Positions 8,528-16,273 of a stretch of DNA of 64,000 bases are shown piece after piece (position 1 is the stretch's first letter; every line of letters starts with the position of its first letter). The stretch covers positions 1,674,001 through 1,738,000 of the forward strand of contig NZ_CP018624.1 in NCBI RefSeq assembly GCF_002327185.1, written 5' to 3'. Source of the DNA: Clostridium chauvoei (GTDB taxonomy: Bacteria > Bacillota > Clostridia > Clostridiales > Clostridiaceae). Made by a program: the position numbers and the translations under genes. Below the pieces are notes generated by a model. It did not search any database and was not told the DNA's origin. It saw only the letters and a list, made by a program, of their open reading frames with translations.

Positions 8528-9058
8528 ATGCCAAAAATTATTAAAAATGTTAGAGCGTTAATATTAAGTAAGGGTAAAAATTTATTAATCGAAAAAAGCT
8601 ATAGTGAATTTAATATAAGAGAACTTGCTAAGCTATGTGATGTATCTGTTGGAACTATCTATAATCAATTTGATACTAAAGAAAAACTTATTTCCTCAAT
8701 TTTTATAGATGATTGGAATAAATCCTTATCTAAAATAGAAAATTTAAATTCAACTTCTCTTTCTTTAGAAAAAAAACTTTTTTCTGTATATAAAGAAATG
8801 AATATTTTTATTTCTACGTATATATCTATTTTTCATGATATTTTCGTAAGTAATAAATCTCATAAAAAAATTAATCATCTAGATTCTTTATATAAATTAG
8901 TTGGAGAAATATTATATTTTGAAAAGGAAAAAGGAAATATAACCTCTCAATTATCAATAGAGAAGTTAACTTATTTTACTGTTAATAATTTAATAGTATT
9001 ATGTAAAGATAAAACTTTATCTTTTGAAGAAACCTACAGTCTAATAAAATTTAATTAA
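8528..9058 (+). CDS. TetR/AcrR family transcriptional regulator
   Basis: A one-domain repressor with an N-terminal TetR helix-turn-helix at about residues 20-50 (FNIRELAKLCDVSVGTIYNQFDTKEKLI), followed by a helical ligand-binding and dimer domain. I place the start at ATG 8528 (176 residues), because it has a TAGGTGAT ribosome binding site. The upstream in-frame ATG at 8492 lies inside the -10/operator region and would leave no leader. It probably represses itself and the efflux gene 85 bases downstream, since the same 23-base operator precedes both, and would release DNA when it binds a toxic compound. The inducer cannot be predicted. Confidence 0.85.
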   Translation: MPKIIKNVRALILSKGKNLLIEKSYSEFNIRELAKLCDVSVGTIYNQFDTKEKLISSIFIDDWNKSLSKIENLNSTSLSLEKKLFSVYKEMNIFISTYISIFHDIFVSNKSHKKINHLDSLYKLVGEILYFEKEKGNITSQLSIEKLTYFTVNNLIVLCKDKTLSFEETYSLIKFN

Positions 9059-9065
9059 AATATTT

Positions 9066-9089
9066 AAATCGACTAAGTCGATTTTTTTA
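9066..9089 (+). terminator. Terminator after the tetR-type gene
   Basis: AAATCGAC (9066-9073), TAA loop and GTCGATTT (9077-9084) run into a T-tract. It separates the regulator from the efflux gene, so the latter either has its own promoter or depends on read-through. Confidence 0.8.
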
Positions 9090-9095
9090 TGAACC

Positions 9096-9118
9096 AATAT
9101 GAACATTGTTCAAATAAA
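9096..9118. promoter_or_regulatory. Operator copy 2, in front of the efflux gene
   Basis: The core TGAACATTGTTCA (9100-9112) is a near-perfect copy of the operator before the regulator, with 22 of 23 bases identical including flanks. It lies 31 bases upstream of the efflux start at 9143. Confidence 0.75.
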
Positions 9119-9142
9119 ATTTCTTTTAAAGGATGTGTAAAT

Positions 9143-10813
9143 ATGAAAAATAAAAAAACAACTACTCTTGCAATGATAGTATTTTTACTTGGCATCTTTA
9201 TGGGAGCTATAGATTCTGGAATTGTTTCTCCGGCAAGAACTATTATATCTGATTCCCTTGGTATTGCTGAGTCTGCAAGTATATGGATGATTACTATATA
9301 TACTTTAGCCTATGCCGTTTCTATGCCTATAACAGGTAAATTATCTGATAGATATGGTAGAAAAAAAGTTTATATGATTTCTATAGGCTTATTTGCCTTT
9401 GGATCTTTATTATGTGGATTATCAAATTACTTTAATAACTATAACTTTTTACTTTTATCTAGAGTAATACAAGCTCTTGGTGGCGGTGGAATTATGCCAA
9501 TTGCAACTGCTTATATAGGCTCCTCCTTCCCTATAGAAAAAAGAGGTAGTGCTCTTGGATTAGTTGGTGCTGTATTTGGAATATCAACTGTAATAGGACC
9601 ATCTTTAGGGTCTTCAATACTTTCTATTGCTGGAAATAATCATTGGGGATATTTATTCTTTATAAACATTCCTATAAGCATAATTATATTAATTCTTGCT
9701 TTTAATTTAAAAGAAAATAAAAATACTGAAGCTTTAAAGAAAATGGATTTAAAAGGTTCTGTGGCATTAACCATTATAATACTTTCTCTTATGTACTCAT
9801 TAACAAATTTAAAATTCTATGATTTCATTAATTCATTGAAATCTACTAATGTATGGCCATTTTTACTAATATTTATTGTTTTTCTTCCTATATTTATTTT
9901 AATTGAAAAGAAAGCAGAGGATCCTGTATTAAATTTACATTACTTTACTAATAAACAAATTGCAATAACTCTTGCTTTAAGTTTTATTGTAGGTTGTGGA
10001 CTTATGGGAACTATATTCTTACCTCAATTTGGTGAAAATGTATTAAAAGTTAAAATGGGAACTGGTGGCTATATCGTTACTCTTTTTGCTATATTTACAG
10101 GTATGGCTGCTCCAATGGGAGGTAAATTTATAGATAAGTTTGGTGTTAAATCAATATTATTAACTGGATTTTTATGTACAGCTATTGGTACTTTATATCA
10201 AGCATTAGTTACTGCTACAAATCCTACATTCTTAAATTTACTTATTGGTTTAATATTTATGGGCTTTGGTATGGGCTTTACAATGGGTACACCAATTAAC
10301 TATTTAATGATGAGTTTAGTTCCTGAAGATGAAATTTCTTCTGGACAATCTACAGTTTCATTAGTTCGTTCTATAGGTGTTGCTGTATCACCAAACCTTC
10401 TTGTAAACTTTATAGCTGATGCAGGAAATAAGGTTCCATCTGCAATACAACAAGTACTTCCTTCAATCCCTAATATGCAAAGTAATATCTCTATGGGTTC
10501 AAATATGTCTCCTGAATTATTAACTAAATTCCAAAACTCTGATGTTACTACAATATTTGATACAGTAAAAGATTTTGCAGATTCAATGTTAAATGGAATG
10601 AAGCAAACTCTATCATCAAATCCACATATGAAATTTGATACAATTAAAGCTTCATATATGACATCACTTGATAATTCTAGAAGTACTATAGAAAATACAT
10701 TTCAAAGTACCATGAATAGTGGATTTTCTCATCTATTTATAGGTGCTGCAGTTATTGCCATTATTGGATTAATTTTAACTTTATTTTTAAAAAGAAAGAA
10801 AAAATTTAGTTAA
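9143..10813 (+). CDS. MFS multidrug efflux transporter, DHA2 (14-TM) family
   Basis: From ATG 9143 (ribosome binding site AAAGGATG) the protein has 556 residues. An upstream in-frame ATG at 9089 would place the operator inside the gene and has no ribosome binding site, so I reject it. It belongs to the EmrB/QacA group of drug:H+ antiporters. Visible signs are motif A between TM2 and TM3 (GKLSDRYGRKKVY), motif C-like GAVFGISTVIGPSLG in TM5, and hydrophobic segments consistent with 14 helices. A long extracellular loop of about 100 residues precedes the last helix (about 415-525), as in QacA-like pumps. The TetR gene next to it is the likely repressor. Substrate unknown. Confidence 0.85.
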   Translation: MKNKKTTTLAMIVFLLGIFMGAIDSGIVSPARTIISDSLGIAESASIWMITIYTLAYAVSMPITGKLSDRYGRKKVYMISIGLFAFGSLLCGLSNYFNNYNFLLLSRVIQALGGGGIMPIATAYIGSSFPIEKRGSALGLVGAVFGISTVIGPSLGSSILSIAGNNHWGYLFFINIPISIIILILAFNLKENKNTEALKKMDLKGSVALTIIILSLMYSLTNLKFYDFINSLKSTNVWPFLLIFIVFLPIFILIEKKAEDPVLNLHYFTNKQIAITLALSFIVGCGLMGTIFLPQFGENVLKVKMGTGGYIVTLFAIFTGMAAPMGGKFIDKFGVKSILLTGFLCTAIGTLYQALVTATNPTFLNLLIGLIFMGFGMGFTMGTPINYLMMSLVPEDEISSGQSTVSLVRSIGVAVSPNLLVNFIADAGNKVPSAIQQVLPSIPNMQSNISMGSNMSPELLTKFQNSDVTTIFDTVKDFADSMLNGMKQTLSSNPHMKFDTIKASYMTSLDNSRSTIENTFQSTMNSGFSHLFIGAAVIAIIGLILTLFLKRKKKFS

Positions 10814-10817
10814 ACTA

Positions 10818-10856
10818 TAAGGTATAGTAGTATTATTTTCTACTATACCTTATTTT
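10818..10856 (+). terminator. Terminator after the efflux gene
   Basis: TAAGGTATAGTAG pairs with CTACTATACCTTA across a 9-base loop and is followed by TTTTT. The perfect 13-bp stem makes this a strong intrinsic terminator. Confidence 0.88.
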
Positions 10857-10903
10857 TAGTTAGGTTATTTAGTCAAAATTCTACATATACTTTATATTGA
10901 TGC

Positions 10904-10932
10904 TTTACAAAATCCCTACATATATATAGAAT
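10904..10932 (+). promoter_or_regulatory. Sigma-A type promoter of the pyrophosphatase gene
   Basis: TTTACA (10904-10909) and TAGAAT (10927-10932) with a 17-base spacer, about 37 bases upstream of the start codon. Confidence 0.5.
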
Positions 10933-10968
10933 ATTAGGTATGAATACTTAACTAAGGAGGCAATAAAT

Positions 10969-12609
10969 TTGAAAGATGTAATTTATGTTACTGGACATAA
11001 AAATCCAGATTCTGACTCAATATGCGCAGCATATTCATACGCTGAATTTAAAAATAAAATAGGAAACATACCTGCTGTTCCTGTAAGATTAGGAAATGTA
11101 AATCAAGAAACTCAATTTATTCTTGATTACTTTGGGGTTGAGGCTCCAAAATTTTTACCAACTGTTAAACTTAAAGTAGAAGACTTACAATTTGATAATA
11201 TAGCACCAGTCTCTCCTGATATTTCATTAAAAACAGCTTGGCATATCATGAAAGATAAAAATATTAAAACTTTACCAGTTGCTGATGGAAATGATCACTT
11301 ACTTGGTGTTTTAGCTATATCAAATTTAACTTCATGTTATATGGACATATGGGACAATAGAATATTAGCTAAGAGTAATACATCTCTTGATAATATAATC
11401 GATACTTTATCAGCTAAAGAAATACATATCGATGAATCAAGAAAATCTTTCCCTGGTAAAATAATTGTTACTGCTATGCAACCTGATAGTATGAAGGATC
11501 ATATTGAAGAAGGAGATATTGCAATAGTTGGTGATAGAGAAGAATCTCAAGATGCATTATTAGATTTAAATATCTCACTAATGATAATAACAGGTTCTCA
11601 TGTTCCAACTGATGCTATAATTAAAAAGGCTAAAGAAAAAAATATTACTATTATAGTAACTCCTTATGATTCATTTACTGCATCAAGACTTATAATACAA
11701 AGTATTCCTGTTGGATATGTTATGGTTAAAGATAATCTAATATCCTTCTCAACTGAGGATTTAGTAGATGAAATAAAGGGAATAATGATTGAAACAAGAT
11801 TTAGAAGTTATCCTGTTACTGATACTAACGGTAGGGTTTTAGGTACTGTTTCAAGATACCACTTAATTTCTAACTTTAAAAAGAAAATAATTCAAGTTGA
11901 TCATAATGAAAGAGGTCAATCTGTTGATGGACTTGAAGATGCAGAAGTATTAGAAATAATAGATCACCACAGAGTTGCTGATATACAAACTAATAACCCT
12001 ATATTCTTCAGAAATGAACCTGTAGGAAGTACTTCAACTATAGTTGCTAAAAGCTTCTTTGAAAATGGCATTAGACCATCAAAACAAGCTGCTGGACTTT
12101 TATGTGGTGCTATAATTTCAGATACACTATTATTTAGAAGCCCAACTTGTACAAACCAAGATAAACATATATGTAAAAAGCTTGCTGAAATAGCTGATAT
12201 AAATATTGAAGAATTTGCTAAAGCAATGTTTAAAGCTGGTACTTCACTTAAGGGAAAAACTGTTGAACAAATATTCAATCAAGATTTTAAACCTTTCTCA
12301 ATAGAAGATACTAAAGTTGGTATTGCTCAAGTAAATACAATGGATATAGAAGGATTTATGCCTCTTAAGGAAGACATGTTAAAATACATGGAAACTAAAG
12401 CTAAAGAAGCTGGTTTAGATATGGTTATGTTATTACTTACTGATATCTTAAATGAAGGTTCTCAAATTTTAGTTGCTGGTAATAAACCTGAAATAGTAGA
12501 AAAAGCATTTAATGTAACTTTAAAGGACAATGAAGCTTTCCTTGATGGAGTTCTATCAAGAAAGAAACAAGTTGTTCCTCCAATAACTTCAGCAATAACA
12601 TCAGCTTAA
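10969..12609 (+). CDS. CBS/DRTGG-regulated manganese-dependent inorganic pyrophosphatase (family II)
   Basis: A 546-residue family II pyrophosphatase that splits PPi to two phosphates, pulling biosynthesis forward. The DHH domain starts with GHKNPDSDS (His10, Asp14, Asp16) and is interrupted by a regulatory insert: CBS (about 75-125), DRTGG (about 135-245) and a second CBS (about 250-300). It resumes with DHNE (311-314), DHH (332-334) and the DHHA2 domain. Enzymes of this layout, known from C. perfringens, are inhibited by AMP/ADP and activated by diadenosine polyphosphates. Translation starts at TTG 10969, fixed by an ideal AAGGAGG at 10954-10960; no ATG lies nearby. Monocistronic. Confidence 0.92.
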   Translation: MKDVIYVTGHKNPDSDSICAAYSYAEFKNKIGNIPAVPVRLGNVNQETQFILDYFGVEAPKFLPTVKLKVEDLQFDNIAPVSPDISLKTAWHIMKDKNIKTLPVADGNDHLLGVLAISNLTSCYMDIWDNRILAKSNTSLDNIIDTLSAKEIHIDESRKSFPGKIIVTAMQPDSMKDHIEEGDIAIVGDREESQDALLDLNISLMIITGSHVPTDAIIKKAKEKNITIIVTPYDSFTASRLIIQSIPVGYVMVKDNLISFSTEDLVDEIKGIMIETRFRSYPVTDTNGRVLGTVSRYHLISNFKKKIIQVDHNERGQSVDGLEDAEVLEIIDHHRVADIQTNNPIFFRNEPVGSTSTIVAKSFFENGIRPSKQAAGLLCGAIISDTLLFRSPTCTNQDKHICKKLAEIADINIEEFAKAMFKAGTSLKGKTVEQIFNQDFKPFSIEDTKVGIAQVNTMDIEGFMPLKEDMLKYMETKAKEAGLDMVMLLLTDILNEGSQILVAGNKPEIVEKAFNVTLKDNEAFLDGVLSRKKQVVPPITSAITSA

Positions 12610-12613
12610 TATA

Positions 12614-12642
12614 AAAAGCATCATCTTTCGATGATGCTTTTT
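12614..12642. terminator. Bidirectional terminator between the pyrophosphatase and flagellar operon end
   Basis: AAAAGCATCATC pairs with GATGATGCTTTT across a 4-base loop, with T-runs in both directions. It closes the pyrophosphatase transcript and the long minus-strand flagellar operon. Confidence 0.9.
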
Positions 12643-12652
12643 CTTTAATTAA

Positions 12653-13426
12653 TTATTTAGAACGTAAATTATTTACCATTCCCCACATTTCATCTGCAGT
12701 TTTTACACCTCTAGAGCTTAATTCAAAGGCTCTTTGTGTAACTATCATATCTGAAAACTCAGTAGCCACATCTACATTAGACCCTTCTAAAGTTCCTTGA
12801 TATAAATCGCAATCTGTAGTTTTTACTACTTGTGAACCTGGAGCTGGCTTAAATAAGTTATCTCCTACTGATATAAAAGCTTTATCTCCAGTTGCTGTGT
12901 ATCTAGGGATTTCTCCTACGTTCTTTAAATTTCCACTTTGCTTTATATATATTTGTCCACTCTTATCTACAACAAAATTATCTTTGTTGAATTTAACATT
13001 TTCTTCTGAAAATCCTTGTGAAAATTCTATATCTAATTTATTTCCTCTTCCATCTACTAATCTACCTTGTCCATCTATAGCAAAGGCTCCATCTCTTGTA
13101 TAAGATTTTTCTCCATTTGGAGCAATTATTCTAAAGTAACCAGTGCCATCAATTGCTATATCTGTAGTTCTACGAGTTTCTCTTAACATTCCTTGTGCAT
13201 TATCTCTAAACCACTCAGAAGTTTTTATACCTGTTCCTATTACTGAGTCTTTCTCATTTAAAGGTACACCTTTTCTATCTAAGGATTCTGTAAGTAAATC
13301 TTTAAAACCCACATCAACTCTCTTATATCCCATTGTAGTTGAGTTTGATAAATTATTTGATATAGCATCTAATCTTTCTTGATTAGCATTCATTCCGCTT
13401 TGACTTGTCCATAAAGTTCTTAACAT
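12653..13426 (-). CDS. flgG: Flagellar distal rod protein FlgG (FlhP-like)
   Basis: A 257-residue rod protein of the flagellar axial family. It has the N-terminal rod motif (SGMNANQERLDAISNNLSNSTTMGYK, residues about 10-35), a central DGTGYFRI segment and the C-terminal coiled region with the NVDVATEFSDMIVTQRAFELSSRGVKTADEM signature. It shares this layout with its upstream neighbour; together they correspond to FlhO/FlhP of B. subtilis and form the distal rod crossing the thick cell wall. This last gene has the better FlgG-like C-terminus, but FlgF and FlgG names for the two are interchangeable at this level. Thirteen bases separate it from the preceding gene; it ends the operon. Confidence 0.85.
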   Translation of the reverse strand: MLRTLWTSQSGMNANQERLDAISNNLSNSTTMGYKRVDVGFKDLLTESLDRKGVPLNEKDSVIGTGIKTSEWFRDNAQGMLRETRRTTDIAIDGTGYFRIIAPNGEKSYTRDGAFAIDGQGRLVDGRGNKLDIEFSQGFSEENVKFNKDNFVVDKSGQIYIKQSGNLKNVGEIPRYTATGDKAFISVGDNLFKPAPGSQVVKTTDCDLYQGTLEGSNVDVATEFSDMIVTQRAFELSSRGVKTADEMWGMVNNLRSK

Positions 13427-13439
13427 AATATTTCCTCCC

Positions 13440-14210
13440 CTATCTTACTGCACCTATTTCATTTGCAGCTTTTCCTAAGGTTTCATCAATAGTTTGTACC
13501 ATCTTTTGATTCGTTTCAAAGTTTCTCATAGTTGTAATCATATTTACCATTTCAGTTGATACATTTATATTGGAAGCTTCTAATGATCCTTGATGAACAA
13601 AAACTTGAGCATTATATACTGGATTCTCTCCCTTGTAATAATTATCTCCAATTTTCTTTAACTTACTATAATCATCAAAATCAGCCGTAGCTAATGAATG
13701 CGTAGTTCTATCGCCTACTCTAAGATTATTAAGTCCATCTAAGGTAAACTTATTTCCACCAACAAATATTGGTTCCATAGTCCCTGTATTTTTATTAACA
13801 CCTAAAACTTTATCTCCACTTGTGTTAATTAAATATCCGTCATTTGCTACTCTAAAACTACCATCTCTAGTAAATAATGTTTCATCGCCTCTTTTAACTG
13901 CAAAAAAACCTCTTCCATCTATAGCAAAATCAGAAGGCTTATTAGTTTTTTTAAGTATCCCTTGAGTAAACATAGTATTTACACTATCTATTTTAGAACC
14001 TAAATTTAAAGTTCCTAATTTTTGAGACACATTTCTTCCACCAACTACTTTATCTCTGTTTTGAAGCATAACTTCATCAAAACTCTTAATTGCTAAATCA
14101 TCACCTTTATAACCTGTTGTATTAGCATTAGCTATATTGTTTGTAATATTTGATTGTTTATTTTCTAATGAAATTAAACCTGATACTGAGGTATATAAAC
14201 TTCTAATCAC
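13440..14210 (-). CDS. flgF: Flagellar rod protein FlgF/FlgG family (FlhO-like)
   Basis: A 256-residue flagellar axial rod protein, paralogous to the next gene. It has the N-terminal rod motif (residues about 10-36, ENKQSNITNNIANANTTGYK), FAIDGRGFFAVKRGD in the middle, and a C-terminal EASNINVSTEMVNMITTMRNFETNQKMVQTIDETL helix. It probably forms part of the rod. The start is GTG 14210, whose G is shared with the TAG stop of the small membrane protein upstream. This is a one-base overlap and a clear sign of coupled translation. Whether it is FlgF or a second FlgG is not decidable from sequence. Confidence 0.8.
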   Translation of the reverse strand: MIRSLYTSVSGLISLENKQSNITNNIANANTTGYKGDDLAIKSFDEVMLQNRDKVVGGRNVSQKLGTLNLGSKIDSVNTMFTQGILKKTNKPSDFAIDGRGFFAVKRGDETLFTRDGSFRVANDGYLINTSGDKVLGVNKNTGTMEPIFVGGNKFTLDGLNNLRVGDRTTHSLATADFDDYSKLKKIGDNYYKGENPVYNAQVFVHQGSLEASNINVSTEMVNMITTMRNFETNQKMVQTIDETLGKAANEIGAVR

Positions 14211-14353
14211 TAGTTCTCATCCCCTTTTTTAAATAATACTTTACATTCATCATCAAAATGCATTCCTAACCCTCTAGCTTTTTCCTCAATCTTATCATTT
14301 GATAAGGTTCTATTATATTGATATCCAAACATTAGGATGGCAGTTAAAGTCAT
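14210..14353 (-). CDS. Small single-pass membrane protein of the flagellar operon (start uncertain)
   Basis: A short open frame fills the space between the SwrB-like gene and flgF. Its TAG stop (14212-14210) overlaps the GTG of flgF by one base. From ATG 14353 it gives 47 residues. The frame is open further upstream with LKIKEITNFFTDRKILLGIGIG before the ATG, but that part has no ATG, GTG or TTG, so either a rare ATT/ATA start or this shorter form is used. One membrane helix is followed by a cytoplasmic tail (DKIEEKARGLGMHFDDECK), which looks conserved in style rather than random. No known family recognised. Confidence 0.55.
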   Translation of the reverse strand: MTLTAILMFGYQYNRTLSNDKIEEKARGLGMHFDDECKVLFKKGDEN

Positions 14354-14415
14354 TCCTATTCCAATTCCTAAAAGTATTTTTCTATCAGTAAAAAAATTTG
14401 TTATTTCCTTTATCT

Positions 14416-14868
14416 TTAAAATAATCCTTTTATTAATAAGACTTCACCTCTACCTATAGATAATTTTTCACATATTTCATCATCACTTAGACCTTGTTCT
14501 ATTAAAGTTTTTACTTGATTTACTTTATTTTCTTTGTTTTCTTTATCTAAACTATTTGAAAAATTAATCTCTGATATAACATCCTCTGTTTCTTTTAAGT
14601 TTATATCTTCAACCTTATTATCGTCTTTTTTACTTTCATCCTTAAGTTTTTCAATAGAAATTTTAATTTCCTCTATTTCTTTTTGAAGGTCTAATACGGT
14701 TTCTGCCAAATCTTTTCTTATGGCAATTATCTCTAACCCATAATCTTTATTTGAATTATCAGCTTCTCTTTCTAAAATATGATTAAAAGACTTCTCTTCT
14801 TTTCTTATAGCTTTTACATTTAAAATAATAAGTATTATTCCTATTACTAATATTAAAATTGGAATCAT
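14416..14868 (-). CDS. SwrB/YlxL-like membrane protein of the sigD-flagellar operon
   Basis: A 150-residue protein: one N-terminal membrane helix (about 1-18), a long coiled coil (about 45-80, Glu/Lys/Ile-rich), an acidic Asn/Glu linker, and a C-terminal helix-turn-helix-like end (QGLSDDEICEKLSIGRGEVLLIKGLF). This plan and the position directly after sigD match SwrB (YlxL) of B. subtilis, which promotes assembly of the FliF/FliG basal body stage and activation of export. Residue identity to SwrB cannot be measured here, so the name rests on architecture and synteny. Twelve bases separate it from sigD. Confidence 0.7.
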   Translation of the reverse strand: MIPILILVIGIILIILNVKAIRKEEKSFNHILEREADNSNKDYGLEIIAIRKDLAETVLDLQKEIEEIKISIEKLKDESKKDDNKVEDINLKETEDVISEINFSNSLDKENKENKVNQVKTLIEQGLSDDEICEKLSIGRGEVLLIKGLF

Positions 14869-14880
14869 GCTTTAACCCCT

Positions 14881-15606
14881 TTATATGTAATCTATTTTTT
14901 TCATTATTGCTCTAAGATTTCTAATAGCTCTACTATGTAATTGACAAACTCTTGATTCTGAAACTTCTAATACAGTTCCTATCTCTTTTAATGTAAGTCC
15001 TTCATAATAATATAAGGTTAGTACTAACTTGTCTTTCTCTTTTAGTTTATCTATACACTCTGCTAAGATTTTAATTTTCTCTTTATCTTCTAAGGTTTCT
15101 TCTGGTGATGGACTATTTTTATCTTCTATTATCCCCATAACAGTTACTTCATCATCATCTGAATAAATTATATTTTCTAAAGAAACTACCGACATATAAT
15201 TTATATAATTTTCTACTTCTGAAACTTCTTGTATAGATACATTTAAATCTATTGCAATTTCTTCTAATGTAGGTTCTCTCATAAGCTTATTTTGTAATCT
15301 CTCTACACTTTCATTATATTTAGCTAATTTATCCATAGCTCCTTTAGAAATAGGTCTGTTTTTTCTTATCTCATCAATCATAGCACCTCTTATTCTAATG
15401 GTTGCATAAGAAGAAAATTTCATACCCTTTGTAGAGTCGTATTTATTTATCGCATCCATAAGCCCCAATATCCCATAGCTTACCAAATCTTCATATTCTA
15501 TATATTTAGTTCTACCAAGCATTACTCTAGATGCTAAATGTTTTACTAAAGGTATATATTTTTCTATAATTTTTCCATTATCCACTAAAGCACTCTGATT
15601 TTCCAT
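14881..15606 (-). CDS. sigD: RNA polymerase sigma-28 factor SigD/FliA
   Basis: A 241-residue sigma-70 family factor of the FliA/WhiG group. Region 2 (about 38-85) includes the core-binding YEDLVSYGILGLMDAINKYD and the -10 recognition stretch FSSYATIRIRGAMIDEIR. Region 3 lies at about 95-140, and region 4 (about 205-235) carries the helix-turn-helix LTLKEIGTVLEVSESRVCQLHSRA that reads the -35. It directs late flagellar transcription. Six matching promoters (TAAA, 15-base gap, CGATA core) are seen in this window, upstream of the three flagellin genes, fliB and flgM. FlgM, its antagonist, is encoded at 51553-51825. It lies 14 bases after the PilZ gene in the early operon. Confidence 0.95.
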   Translation of the reverse strand: MENQSALVDNGKIIEKYIPLVKHLASRVMLGRTKYIEYEDLVSYGILGLMDAINKYDSTKGMKFSSYATIRIRGAMIDEIRKNRPISKGAMDKLAKYNESVERLQNKLMREPTLEEIAIDLNVSIQEVSEVENYINYMSVVSLENIIYSDDDEVTVMGIIEDKNSPSPEETLEDKEKIKILAECIDKLKEKDKLVLTLYYYEGLTLKEIGTVLEVSESRVCQLHSRAIRNLRAIMKKIDYI

Positions 15607-15619
15607 AAATATTTCTCCT

Positions 15620-16263
15620 CTAAACTAACTCACTTTGCCTTCTTAAAATAATAAATACAATTTTTATTATTTTCTCCCTGGTTTTATTATCTATATTTAA
15701 AAAACTTACTCCACAAAGATAATTGTCATTCTCTTCTTTAACTCTAACTACTCTGCCTTTTAAATCAAGCTTTATATCATTGTAATTAATATTTACTAGT
15801 AGAATATCCCCTTTTTTAAGATTCTCTTTAGCCCTTATTTTCATTCCTCCACCACTTAAATCTAATAGTGTGGCTTTCTTTACCGGGTTTTCTACTTTAT
15901 CTTTATCTTTTTCTAATGATTTATTTTCTTTTATATATCTTATAAACTCAAGAACATTAACTCTTACAAAGTTTCTTCTTTGTACTTTTTTATATTATAT
16001 GGAAGAGATAATCTATAGTATGATATATTATTTTCTTTAACTCTATCTATTACTTTACAATAAAAATTAAACAAACTAGATTCTTTATCATAGTATATTA
16101 ATTCTATTTCTTCATCCATTGCTAATGAAAGATATTCTCCCTTATTAACTGGTATGTTTATTTTAATATGTTTTTCTCTAATATCTTGTACTATACTTTT
16201 ATAAATCTCCTTATTTTTAATAACCTCTATTCTATTGTTCAACCCTAATTTTAATTTAACCAT
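15620..16263 (-). pseudogene. YcgR/YpfA-type PilZ c-di-GMP receptor, split by a -1 frameshift
   Basis: Two frames together make one about 214-residue flagellar brake protein. The first runs from ATG 16263 (ribosome binding site AGAGGTG) to TAA 15964-15966 and encodes the N-terminal YcgR-like domain, ending LSLPYNIKKYKEETL. The second frame, shifted by -1, continues with VQRRNFVRV and the PilZ domain to 15620. It carries both c-di-GMP motifs, RRNFVR and DLSGGG. No start codon precedes RRNFVR in the second frame; the ATG at 15844 lies inside PilZ. The junction is the heptamer A AAA AAG in the exact phase for -1 slippage, followed by a hairpin. Broken gene, homopolymer sequencing error or programmed frameshift are all open. 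Confidence 0.75.
15965..15991 (-). promoter_or_regulatory. Candidate -1 frameshift site: slippery heptamer plus hairpin
   Basis: In the reading frame of the upstream PilZN part, codons ATA AAA AAG (15993-15985) contain A_AAA_AAG, the best-known bacterial -1 slippery sequence. Directly after it TACAAAG (15984-15978) can pair with CTTTGTA (15971-15965), a perfect 7-bp stem with a 6-base loop covering the zero-frame stop. I see no upstream Shine-Dalgarno-like stimulator. Slippage would yield exactly the conserved PilZ continuation. Confidence 0.5.
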
Positions 16264-16273
16264 ATTGTCACCT

